From Oscillospiraceae bacterium (GTDB lineage: Bacteria; Bacillota; Clostridia; Oscillospirales; Oscillospiraceae): DNA of 9,757 nucleotides. The stretch spans positions 1-9,757 of the forward strand of contig JAFTGG010000211.1 of assembly GCA_017458025.1 (NCBI GenBank), written 5' to 3'. Below are positions 4,253-9,757 of the stretch, piece after piece. The notes below the pieces were generated by a model. It was not told the origin of the DNA. It searched no databases and worked only from the letters and a program-made list of their open reading frames with translations. How positions within the stretch are numbered: the first letter of the stretch is position 1; each line of letters starts with the position of its first letter. A program made the position numbers and the translations under genes.

Positions 4253-5008
4253 TTATGCCCTTCTCTTGCCCTCAAGGCGGATCTTATCCGCGATCATGGC
4301 GATGAACTCGCTGTTCGTGGGCTTACCCTTCGTGTTCGAGACGGTGTAGCCGAAGTAGCGCTGGAGCGTCTCCAGATCGCCGCGGTCCCACGCGACCTCA
4401 ATGGCATGGCGCACGGCGCGCTCAACGCGGGACGGCGTCGTGTTATAACGGCGCGCGACCTCGGGATAAAGCACCTTTGTCACCGCGTTAATGACGTCCA
4501 TATCCTGCACGGCGATGATGATCGCCTCGCGGACATATTGATAGCCCTTGATGTGCGCGGGCACGCCGACTTCGTGAATGACGGCGGTCACCTGCCGCTG
4601 CAGCGCCTGAAGCTCGTCCTCCTCGGCCTCCGCGTCCTCGCTGGCGACCTGCCGCATGCGATCGAGGAGCGAGCCGGTCTCAAAGGGCTTGGGCATGAAA
4701 AACGCCACGCCCATCGCCATCGCTTTTGCGACGATCTCGCTGCGGTACATCGCCGAGAGCAGGATCGTTTTCGGCTTCCCCTCCATCGGCGCCATGCGGT
4801 CGAGCAGGCCAAAGCCGTCGAGCTCCGGCAGCAGCACCTCGCTGAGCAGCATCTGCGGCTTTTTATCCTCGATCAGGCGCAGGGCGCTCAGTCCGTCGCC
4901 GGCGACCCCGACCACCGTAAATTCGCCCGTTTCCTCGATGCTGTCCCGCAGCATCGAGCGGAGCTCCTCGTTCGCGTCCGCGAGGACGACCGTGATCTTG
5001 TTGTCCAT
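4253..5008 (-). CDS. spo0A: Spo0A sporulation master regulator with atypical receiver (Asp to Glu)
   Basis: 251 aa, with the Spo0A layout: a receiver domain (about 4-122), a linker rich in Glu/Ala, and the Spo0A C-terminal DNA-binding domain (about 143-251). The C-terminal half is near-canonical: [48 protein letters not shown] and [14 protein letters not shown]. The receiver is not canonical. Where other Spo0As have the phosphorylated Asp (L-D-I-I-M-P), this one reads S-E57-V-L-L-P. The acidic pair preceding it is D11-A12 instead of D-D. Ser85 and Lys107 (PKPF) remain at the Thr/Ser and Lys switch positions. Glu57 could mimic phosphorylation or reflect another activation route. ATG 5008 has an AAAGGAA ribosome binding site. 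Two 0A boxes upstream suggest self-regulation. It is not adjacent to spoIVB, unlike the usual order. Confidence 0.96.
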   Translation of the reverse strand: MDNKITVVLADANEELRSMLRDSIEETGEFTVVGVAGDGLSALRLIEDKKPQMLLSEVLLPELDGFGLLDRMAPMEGKPKTILLSAMYRSEIVAKAMAMGVAFFMPKPFETGSLLDRMRQVASEDAEAEEDELQALQRQVTAVIHEVGVPAHIKGYQYVREAIIIAVQDMDVINAVTKVLYPEVARRYNTTPSRVERAVRHAIEVAWDRGDLETLQRYFGYTVSNTKGKPTNSEFIAMIADKIRLEGKRRA

Positions 5009-5121
5009 ATCGACATTCCTTTCCGTTTATTCGGACGGCGGCCAACCGCCCGCTGCGGCAAAAATCTGACGTCTTCGTTTTGCTTGGCTATAAACTAGCA
5101 TAATCGGACAGCATTTTTCAA

Positions 5122-5142
5122 GCAAAATCGTGTCGATTTTGC
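5122..5142. promoter_or_regulatory. Perfect 9-bp palindrome in the spo0A leader
   Basis: GCAAAATCG (5122-5130) and CGATTTTGC (5134-5142) flank TGT. It lies between the 0A boxes and the spo0A start. It contains a TGTCGA core related to the 0A box, and could be an operator or an mRNA hairpin. Confidence 0.5.
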
Positions 5143-5161
5143 AATAAATCGTTCGCCGCTA

Positions 5162-5180
5162 TTCGACAAAATTCGACAAA
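5162..5180 (-). promoter_or_regulatory. Two tandem perfect 0A boxes upstream of spo0A
   Basis: On the minus strand TTTGTCGAA occurs twice, at 5180-5172 and 5170-5162, exactly 10 bp apart (one helical turn). This matches the Spo0A recognition sequence and a side-by-side dimer arrangement, so Spo0A very probably binds its own upstream region. The conserved sites imply that the DNA-binding function is retained despite the changed receiver. Confidence 0.8.
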
Positions 5181-5196
5181 TAGTTGACATAACAAT

Positions 5197-5227
5197 ATAT
5201 TCTCCCAAAAAGTACACAATATCTTGT
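5197..5227 (-). promoter_or_regulatory. Sigma-H-like promoter candidate for spo0A
   Basis: Read leftward: ACAAGATAT (5227-5219) against sigma-H -35 RnAGGAWWW (one mismatch), a 13-nt spacer, then GGAGAATAT (5205-5197), a full match to -10 RnnGAATWW. The spacer is one base longer than the usual 11-12. In Bacillus the sporulation promoter of spo0A is sigma-H dependent. The 0A boxes lie just downstream of this -10. Confidence 0.45.
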
Positions 5228-5259
5228 ATTTTCGACGTTTTGCCGGCACAAGGCAAAAA

Positions 5260-5289
5260 GAAAATCCCAAAGTCACCTTTGGGATTTTC
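5260..5289. terminator. Terminator downstream of the ohrR-like operon
   Basis: GAAAATCCCAAAG and its exact complement (13 bp) with a TCAC loop. On the minus strand it is followed by TTTTTGCC, suiting it to end the four-gene operon whose last stop is at 5436. The A-rich stem base may also act on the other strand. Confidence 0.75.
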
Positions 5290-5435
5290 ACACTAGGCCT
5301 TGTTTGAAAAACGGCGACATACCCAAACGGCGGGTCTTTTTCCGCCATCGGCGCAAAACCGGCAGCGCGAGCCGCCGCGACGCCTCTCTGATAACATGGA
5401 AGCATTTTATCAGAGAATCGTATCAAATATCGCCC
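5290..5435. other. Non-coding 3' region of the operon with a 10-bp inverted repeat
   Basis: About 146 nt separate the regulator's stop from its terminator. The stretch contains GGCGG-N8-CCGCC (about 5328-5345), further GC-rich pairing, and a perfect inverted repeat TCTCTGATAA / TTATCAGAGA (5385-5416) with a 12-nt loop. I see no credible gene. A minus frame running 5426-5118 crosses the terminator and the spo0A promoter. It may be a structured 3' UTR or the remnant of a small repeat element. Confidence 0.4.
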
Positions 5436-5885
5436 TCATTCGAGGCCGCCGAGCAGCTTATAGAGCAGGCCGTACAGCGTGGCGGCTTCCTCCTGCTCAA
5501 GCTTCACGCAGCCGCCGACATGAACAGGCACCTCAAGCGCCTCCTCGCGCAGCTTTTCACCCGCGTCCGTCAGCTCGACGAGCAGCACGCGCTCGTCCTC
5601 GGCGGAGCGGTAGCGGCGGACAAAGCCCTTCGCTTCGAGGCTCTTGAGCACCGGCGTCAGCGTGCCGGAGTCGAGGTACAGCTTTTCGCCCAGCTCCTTG
5701 ACGCTGCACTTCCTCTGCTCCCAAAACACCATCATCGCGATGTACTGCGTATAGGTGAGCCCCAGCGGTTCGAGGTACGGACGATAGCGCTTCACGACCT
5801 CGCGCGAGGCGGCGTACAGCGGGAAGCAGAGCTGATTTTCCAGCTTCAGCGCGTCGTATTTGCAATCAGTGCGTGATTTTGCCAT
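5436..5885 (-). CDS. ohrR: OhrR-type MarR-family peroxide-sensing repressor
   Basis: A 149-aa winged-helix regulator very close in pattern to Bacillus OhrR. LKLENQLCF carries the peroxide-sensing Cys (C20 here, C15 in Bacillus). The tyrosines that cradle it are all present (Y24, Y34, Y45), and the recognition region reads YLDSGTLTPVLKSLEAKGFVRR with wing RSAEDERVLLVELT. OhrR dimers bind DNA when reduced and release it after organic hydroperoxide oxidises the Cys. Extra cysteines occur at C8 and in GGCVKLE. The start is ATG 5885, with GGGAG 8 nt upstream; an upstream ATG at 5900 lacks one. It is the last gene of a four-gene operon, 23 nt after the CDF transporter. No ohr peroxidase gene is in the window, so its targets here are probably its own operon. 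Confidence 0.88.
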   Translation of the reverse strand: MAKSRTDCKYDALKLENQLCFPLYAASREVVKRYRPYLEPLGLTYTQYIAMMVFWEQRKCSVKELGEKLYLDSGTLTPVLKSLEAKGFVRRYRSAEDERVLLVELTDAGEKLREEALEVPVHVGGCVKLEQEEAATLYGLLYKLLGGLE

Positions 5886-5908
5886 ATTTCTCTCTCCCAT
5901 GCTCTTTT

Positions 5909-7009
5909 TTAATCACTATAATCCGAATCGAGCACAATGTCAAACCGATATTCGGGATATTTCTCCAACATTTTTGCGCACAGCGCGTCGCGTACCGCGG
6001 CCGCGTTCGCCTCAAAGTCGACGATGAGGTCGAACAGCACGACCTTCTGCCGCTCGTCGCCGTAGAAGCCGTGCATCTGCAAAATCTCCGGCGCCGCGTC
6101 GGCGAGCGCCTGTGCCGTTTCCTTGATGGCGGAGAGCTCCGCGGACGAATCGCTCGCGGCGTAGATGCCGACGGTCAGCACGATGCCGAGCTCGGCGTAG
6201 ACCTTCGCGGCGATGCAGCGCGTCAGATAGTGCAGCTCCCGCGCGGTCGTGTTGTCCGGCACCTCGATGTGCGCCGAGCCGATGATCTCCGACGGGCCAT
6301 AGTTGTGAAGCGTCAGGTCGTACGCGCCCCGCACCTCGGGAAACGAGGTGACGATGGCCTTGACCCGGTCGGTCAGCTCCGTATCCGCGCGCAGGCCGAT
6401 GATGCCGTCGAGCGTCTCCATGAGCATCTCAACGCCCGCCTTGACGATGATGACAGAGATGACGACGCCCAAAATGCCTTCGAGCTGCAGGCCCCAGACG
6501 AGATTCGCAATCGCCGCGGCAAGCGTCGCGAACGACAGGATCGAGTCGAAGAACGCGTCCGAGCCGGAGGCGATCAGCGAGCCGGATTTGATCTCCTCGC
6601 CCACCTTCTTGACGTAGCGGCCGGTAAAGAACTTCGCGACCACCGCCGCCGCGATGATGATCAGCGACACGGTGGTGTACGCCGTCTCCTCGGGGTGGAG
6701 CGCTTTCTCCGCCGACTCGCGCAGCGATGTGACGCCCGCGAGCAGCACAATGACCGCGATGACGACGCTTGTGAGGTACTCGATGCGGCCGTAGCCGTAG
6801 GGGTGCTTCTTGTCCGGCCGTCTGCCGGAGAGCTTCGTGCCGACGATGGTGATGATCGACGAAAGCGCGTCGCTTAAGTTGTTGACCGCGTCGAGAATGA
6901 CCGCGATGGAATTGGTCGCAAAGCCGATCACGGCCTTAAACGCCACCAAAATCAGGTTGACGGCAATGCCGACGACGCTGGTGCGTACGATTTTCTGGCT
7001 CCTGTCCAT
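5909..7009 (-). CDS. Cation diffusion facilitator, probable Mn(II) exporter
   Basis: 366 aa: about six transmembrane helices (roughly 10-200), then a long cytoplasmic region with the CDF dimerisation fold. The transport site can be read as N43-xxx-D47 in TM2 (LDAVNNLSDALSSI) and D151-xxx-D155 in TM5 (GSDAFFDSILSF). Zn exporters carry His there; the N-D-D-D set is the signature of Mn(II)-type CDFs such as MntE. The loop motif KKHPYGYGRIEYL after TM2 is typical of the family. The C-terminal part is longer than in short CDFs, with a tail of about 70 residues (FYGDERQKVVLFDLIVDFEA) that looks like a second ferredoxin-like module. ATG 7009 follows the radical SAM stop by 4 nt, with the AAGGATAG ribosome binding site overlapping that stop. 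Metal choice is inferred from motif only. Confidence 0.9.
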   Translation of the reverse strand: MDRSQKIVRTSVVGIAVNLILVAFKAVIGFATNSIAVILDAVNNLSDALSSIITIVGTKLSGRRPDKKHPYGYGRIEYLTSVVIAVIVLLAGVTSLRESAEKALHPEETAYTTVSLIIIAAAVVAKFFTGRYVKKVGEEIKSGSLIASGSDAFFDSILSFATLAAAIANLVWGLQLEGILGVVISVIIVKAGVEMLMETLDGIIGLRADTELTDRVKAIVTSFPEVRGAYDLTLHNYGPSEIIGSAHIEVPDNTTARELHYLTRCIAAKVYAELGIVLTVGIYAASDSSAELSAIKETAQALADAAPEILQMHGFYGDERQKVVLFDLIVDFEANAAAVRDALCAKMLEKYPEYRFDIVLDSDYSD

Positions 7010-7013
7010 AGCT

Positions 7014-8105
7014 CTATCCTTCCATCAAAAGCGCTTCCACACGCTCGCGCCGCTCAAACAGCACGCAGCCGCCTTTATGCTCCTCGATGAGCATATCGCT
7101 GTCGCGCAGCGCCGTGAAAAGCGGCGAGCGCATCGCGTCGAGCAGCGAGCCGTTCTTGATGTTCGTATCCGAATACGGCGAGAACGGGCACGGCTCCGCG
7201 CCGCCGTGGGAGTTGATATGGAAGAACCCGCGCCCCGCCGCGAGGCAGCCGTCGGAGTCCTTCTCGTCGCCCGGAAAGGCGATGAACAATGTGCGGTCGT
7301 AGACCGTGCGCAGCTCCGCGAGGCGCGCGTTGAAGTATTCGCGCTCCGCGTCTCCGGGCGCCAGGGCTTCGGTCTCCGCCGAGGTCGGAACATACTCAAC
7401 GTAGATGACGCCCTTGCAGCCCCTGACGATCAGGTCGGTCACAAACGCCTGGCTCAGGACCTCGTCAAGATTCGCCTTGGTCAGCGTCACGGACGCGGCG
7501 AACGCGAGATGCTTGTTCGCCATCGCTGTCATCGCGTCAGCCACACGCTGATAGACGCCGCGCCCGCGCCGCGCGTCGGTCTGCGCCGCACCGCCCTCGA
7601 CGCTGACGACCGGCACGAGATTGCGGTTCGCGTCGAACAGATCCAGGCAATCGCCGCCTAGCATCGTGCCGTTGGTAAACACCGGAAACAGGATATCCGG
7701 CACGCGCGCCGCCGCCTCGATGACGTCGCGCCGCACCAGCGGTTCGCCGCCCGCGAGCAGAATAAAGCCGACGCCCAGCTCCGCAGCCTCACGGAACAGG
7801 CGCTCCCACTCCTCCGCCGTCAACTGCGCCTCAGGCTCGCCGTCCTCGCAGGTGCTCAGGGAACGGGCGTAGCAGCCCGCGCAGTGCAGATTGCACCGGC
7901 TCGTGATGCTGGCGATGAGGTACGGCGGGATATGCGTGCCGTTTTCGGCGTAACGCCTCCGCGTTTGCTCCGCGCGCTTCGCCGCGAGCGCGTAACGCGC
8001 CATAAACTTCGCCTCGGCAGGGTGGAACAGCGAAGTCCTGACGATATCCGCCACGACCGCCGCCGTGCCCTCGGCGAGGTATGTCTCCATGTCAAAGTTT
8101 TTCAT
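7014..8105 (-). CDS. Radical SAM protein with C-terminal Cys-rich (SPASM-like) region
   Basis: 363 aa. Residues 71-78 (CNLHCAGC) give the CxxxCxxC motif that binds the 4Fe-4S cluster and S-adenosylmethionine, preceded by PPYLIASITSR. GGEPL follows in the GGE position for SAM binding. The C-terminal region has single cysteines in DGCLAAG, EPCPFSPYSD and GGCVLF, which could ligate an auxiliary cluster as in SPASM or twitch domains. The N-terminal ~60 residues are helical with no recognised domain. The substrate is unknown; no short precursor peptide gene is evident nearby, so peptide maturation is not supported. The start is ATG 8105, 4 nt after the stop of the TSCPD gene and without a strong Shine-Dalgarno, which suggests translational coupling. 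An alternative in-frame start at 8156 would overlap that gene. Confidence 0.88.
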   Translation of the reverse strand: MKNFDMETYLAEGTAAVVADIVRTSLFHPAEAKFMARYALAAKRAEQTRRRYAENGTHIPPYLIASITSRCNLHCAGCYARSLSTCEDGEPEAQLTAEEWERLFREAAELGVGFILLAGGEPLVRRDVIEAAARVPDILFPVFTNGTMLGGDCLDLFDANRNLVPVVSVEGGAAQTDARRGRGVYQRVADAMTAMANKHLAFAASVTLTKANLDEVLSQAFVTDLIVRGCKGVIYVEYVPTSAETEALAPGDAEREYFNARLAELRTVYDRTLFIAFPGDEKDSDGCLAAGRGFFHINSHGGAEPCPFSPYSDTNIKNGSLLDAMRSPLFTALRDSDMLIEEHKGGCVLFERRERVEALLMEG

Positions 8106-8109
8106 TGCG

Positions 8110-8370
8110 TCAACCCGCGCGCTCGCTGTCGTACGCCTCGCGCACCGCAATGGCAAGCTGGTCGGCGCAGGAGGTCGGGCGGTGGCCGCAGGTATTGCCC
8201 GCGAGCTTGTTTTCGATCTGCTCCACCGTCATGCCGTCGCAGAGCTTCGACACCGCCTTGAGGTTGCCGTCGCAGCCGCCGAGGAAGCTGATGTCGCGCA
8301 CCACGTCGCCGTCGAGCGTGAAACGGATCTGCATCGAGCAGACGTTTTTCGTTTTGTAGGTATGTTTCAT
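8110..8370 (-). CDS. TSCPD-domain protein (TIGR03905-like)
   Basis: An 86-aa protein matching the small stand-alone TSCPD family: an N-terminal YKTKNVCS, IRFTLDGDVVRDISFLGGCDGN, then MTVEQIENKLAGNTCGHRPTSCADQLA. Cysteines sit at C11, C33 and C44, plus C61 and C68 in the signature end. The domain also occurs attached to class II ribonucleotide reductases, where Cys residues are thought to bind metal. The free-standing protein has no established function. ATG 8370 has AAGGAG about 8 nt upstream. It is the first gene of the operon and is tightly coupled to the radical SAM gene. Cys-rich metal binding, a metal exporter and a thiol-based sensor in one operon point to a shared metal/redox theme (inference). 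Confidence 0.88.
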   Translation of the reverse strand: MKHTYKTKNVCSMQIRFTLDGDVVRDISFLGGCDGNLKAVSKLCDGMTVEQIENKLAGNTCGHRPTSCADQLAIAVREAYDSERAG

Positions 8371-8386
8371 GGATATCGCTCCTTTT

Positions 8387-8402
8387 CAATTGTGCTCAAT
8401 TG
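8387..8402. promoter_or_regulatory. CAATTG-N4-CAATTG operator candidate, probably for OhrR
   Basis: Two palindromic CAATTG hexamers separated by TGCT lie directly next to the -10 box and over the expected transcription start of the operon. Known OhrR boxes are built on ACAATT/AATTGT half-sites, so the motif fits autoregulation by the OhrR-like protein encoded at the operon's end. Overlap with the start site suits repression. Confidence 0.6.
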
Positions 8403-8430
8403 ATTATAGCACATTTCATAGCGATGTCAA
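8403..8430 (-). promoter_or_regulatory. Promoter of the TSCPD-rSAM-CDF-ohrR operon
   Basis: Consensus -35 TTGACA (8430-8425), 16-nt spacer, consensus -10 TATAAT (8408-8403). It begins one base after the T-tract of the spoIVB terminator, so the operon is insulated from upstream reading and must be held down by a regulator. Confidence 0.9.
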
Positions 8431-8431
8431 G

Positions 8432-8456
8432 AAAAACGGGGCGCTTTCGCGCCCCG
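8432..8456 (-). terminator. spoIVB terminator
   Basis: CGGGGCGC / GCGCCCCG, 8-bp stem with a 4-nt loop, followed on the minus strand by TTTTT (8436-8432). It sits 5 nt beyond the spoIVB stop. Confidence 0.9.
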
Positions 8457-8461
8457 AATCG

Positions 8462-9502
8462 TCAACCTGCGTCCGCGCGGGTCAGCCCCGCCGCGTCCAG
8501 CATGTTTTCGATAAAAATGCCGTAGCCGCGCGCCGCGTCGTTCACGAGGACGTGCGTCACCGCGCCGACGAGCTTGCCGTCCTGCAGGATCGGCGAGCCG
8601 CTCATGCCCTGCACGATGCCGCCGGTCTGCTCCAGCAGCGCGGGATCGGTCACACGCACGAGCAGGTTGCGCGTCGGACTCGCGCCCGGGTACACGCGCT
8701 CGATCTCGACGGTATACTCGCGCACTTCGTCGCCGTCGCAGTTGGCAAGGATCGTTGCCCTGCCGGTTTTGATCTCGCCTTTTGCCGCGACAGGCACCGC
8801 CTTTTGCGTCGTGACGGCGTTCGACTTGCCCTCAAGCCTGCCGAACAGGCCGCAGTCGGTGTTCGCGCAGAGGCTGCCGCTGTCGCGCGTCAGATCGAAA
8901 TCGCCGCGCAGCTCTCCCGGCGAACCGCTTTCGCCGCGTTTGACCGCCTTCACCGTGGCGTCCATAATGCTGCCGCGTTCAAGCGGCATGAGCTTGCCGG
9001 TGTCGACGTCGGTGACGCCGTGACCCAGCGCGCCGAACACGCCGCTTTGCGGATCGTAGAACGTCATCGTGCCGATGCCCGCCATGCTGTCGCGAATCCA
9101 TGCGCCGAGACGGTAGGCGCCGTCTCCTGTTTCCTCCGGCGTGACCGGCAGCGTCAGCGTTTTGGCGCCGCGCCTGACGCTCATCGTCGCACGCGCCTCG
9201 CCGTTTTCGGCGAGCAGCTGCTGCAGATGCTCGGTCGAGCCGATGTCCGTGCCGTTGAAGGCAAGCACGATGTCGCCCTCCTTGAGCCCGCTCTCCTTTG
9301 CCGGCGTATCGCCGTCCGAAAGCCCGACGACGAGCACGCCGTCGGCAAAGAGCTTGACGCCCACCGTGTGTCCGACCGGCACAAGGTACCGGACGCCCTC
9401 GCCGCTCTCGCGCGTCATCGCGCGCGCGGCGGGCGCGAAGGCCGCGCAGGTGAACAGGAGCCCAAGGCAAACCGCCGCGACGCGGCTGGAAAGAGAGTTC
9501 AT
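8462..9502 (-). CDS. spoIVB: SpoIVB serine peptidase (sporulation stage IV)
   Basis: 346 aa. An N-terminal membrane/secretion signal (about 7-28, ending ARA) is followed by a PDZ domain (about 45-120, with SGLKEGDIVLAFNG) and the S55 peptidase domain. The catalytic triad is readable: H161 (GALGHGVTD), D286 (VTDP) and S301 (QGMSGSPI). The Asp-Ser spacing of 15 equals that of the Bacillus enzyme. In spore formers SpoIVB is made in the forespore and secreted into the space between the membranes. There it cleaves SpoIVFA to trigger SpoIVFB and pro-sigma-K processing. ATG 9502 has AAGGGGGG upstream. It is somewhat shorter than the Bacillus protein (about 425 aa), mainly before the PDZ. I could not pick out a forespore sigma promoter upstream. 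Its usual neighbour spo0A lies 3.4 kb away. Confidence 0.95.
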   Translation of the reverse strand: MNSLSSRVAAVCLGLLFTCAAFAPAARAMTRESGEGVRYLVPVGHTVGVKLFADGVLVVGLSDGDTPAKESGLKEGDIVLAFNGTDIGSTEHLQQLLAENGEARATMSVRRGAKTLTLPVTPEETGDGAYRLGAWIRDSMAGIGTMTFYDPQSGVFGALGHGVTDVDTGKLMPLERGSIMDATVKAVKRGESGSPGELRGDFDLTRDSGSLCANTDCGLFGRLEGKSNAVTTQKAVPVAAKGEIKTGRATILANCDGDEVREYTVEIERVYPGASPTRNLLVRVTDPALLEQTGGIVQGMSGSPILQDGKLVGAVTHVLVNDAARGYGIFIENMLDAAGLTRADAG

Positions 9503-9646
9503 CCCATCCCCCCTTTTGTTCGCCGCGCGGTAATTTTTGCAAATCGTCGCGCGGCTGATTTAATTTCTGCGTTTTTGCGCAAAATAGCCTGTCTAAAATT
9601 TAACCGCACTGTCATGGGGGAATTTGGCGAAATCGCGGTTTGGCAC
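9503..9646. other. spoIVB upstream region
   Basis: AT-richer intergenic DNA between the upstream gene's terminator and spoIVB. It should hold the spoIVB promoter, but I found no confident sigma-F/G match and no sigma-A pair. A short GCG-TTTTT-GCGC motif at about 9568-9579 is the only visible structure. Confidence 0.4.
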
Positions 9647-9683
9647 AAAAAAGAACTCCGCAGCGCCAAAGTCTGCGGAGTTC
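9647..9683 (-). terminator. Terminator of the gene entering from the right
   Basis: GAACTCCGCAG (9653-9663) and CTGCGGAGTTC (9673-9683) form an 11-bp stem with a 9-nt loop. On the minus strand it is followed by TTTTTT. It ends 11 nt past the stop at 9695. Confidence 0.88.
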
Positions 9684-9694
9684 GGAAAATTTTC

Positions 9695-9757
9695 TCAGCT
9701 ATTATGGTTAAAAATCTTAAAGATGTCGGCAAACGGATCGTCGTCCTCGTCGTTCTC
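9695..9757 (-). CDS. C-terminal 20 codons of an acidic protein (5' end outside window)
   Basis: A minus-strand frame from the window edge gives ENDEDDDPFADIFKIFNHNS, then TGA at 9697-9695, directly followed by a terminator. An acidic run before a short amphipathic tail looks like a real protein end. The family cannot be told from 20 residues. Confidence 0.65.
   Translation of the reverse strand, partial: ENDEDDDPFADIFKIFNHNS

Noticed and set aside
3575..5098. Long plus-strand open frame (about 507 codons) across thiT and antisense to spo0A
   Set aside because: It is Arg/His-rich shadow coding from GC-rich codons. It overlaps two clearly real genes and a terminator, and matches no protein pattern.
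5118..5426. Minus-strand frame of about 102 codons upstream of spo0A
   Set aside because: It crosses the operon terminator, the sigma-H-like promoter and the 0A boxes, and has no convincing start signal.
5909..6877. Long plus-strand frame antisense to the CDF transporter
   Set aside because: Arg/Asp/His-rich mirror of a well-supported membrane protein gene, with no start signal.
1..9757. CRISPR array or rRNA genes
   Set aside because: No regularly spaced repeats and no rRNA-like sequence were seen. The only tandem repeat is the 2 x 12 bp pair after int.

Overview
The window is GC-rich, with clostridial-type Shine-Dalgarno sequences and sigma-A promoters. It carries Spo0A and SpoIVB, the hallmark genes of endospore-forming Firmicutes, and also ThiT under a TPP riboswitch, an OhrR-type regulator and a TSCPD-domain protein. 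This suggests an anaerobic Clostridia genome, probably Oscillospirales. That placement is inferred from gene content and composition, not from any search.

Left end (1-1790): one end of an integrated mobile element. After the tail of an unidentified ORF (2-142) there is a compact locus with the layout of a type I toxin-antitoxin system. A 27-codon membrane peptide is read leftward from a strong promoter. Its ribosome binding site abuts a small hairpin. A perfect 16-bp terminator hairpin lies downstream, and an opposing promoter fires into the toxin mRNA 3' end. Next to it is a tyrosine integrase (531-1625), followed by tandem 12-bp repeats and a tRNA 3' end (T-arm to CCA) with its own terminator. 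The tRNA 3' end is the likely attachment-site junction with the chromosome.

Middle (1858-5290): a two-gene operon of small membrane proteins (1858-2503). Then comes a ~200-bp non-coding element made of back-to-back hairpins, bracketed by two near-identical copies of a terminator hairpin. Next are a cytidylate-kinase-like gene (minus strand) and, divergently, a TPP riboswitch with a readable terminator switch in front of thiT. A bidirectional terminator separates thiT from the convergent spo0A. Spo0A has a perfectly recognisable DNA-binding domain, but Glu occupies the phospho-acceptor Asp position. Two perfect tandem 0A boxes, a sigma-H-like promoter and a palindrome lie upstream of it.

Right (5290-9757): all on the minus strand. 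A four-gene operon (TSCPD protein, radical SAM protein, Mn-type CDF exporter, OhrR-like repressor) starts from a TTGACA/TATAAT promoter. A CAATTG-N4-CAATTG operator candidate lies over its start site. Upstream of it are spoIVB with its terminator and the last 20 codons of an unknown acidic protein. The usual spoIVB-spo0A adjacency is therefore broken by this operon. The most novel candidates are the toxin-antitoxin locus beside the integrase, the hairpin element inside a split terminator, the Spo0A receiver variant, and the OhrR-linked metal-export/radical SAM operon.
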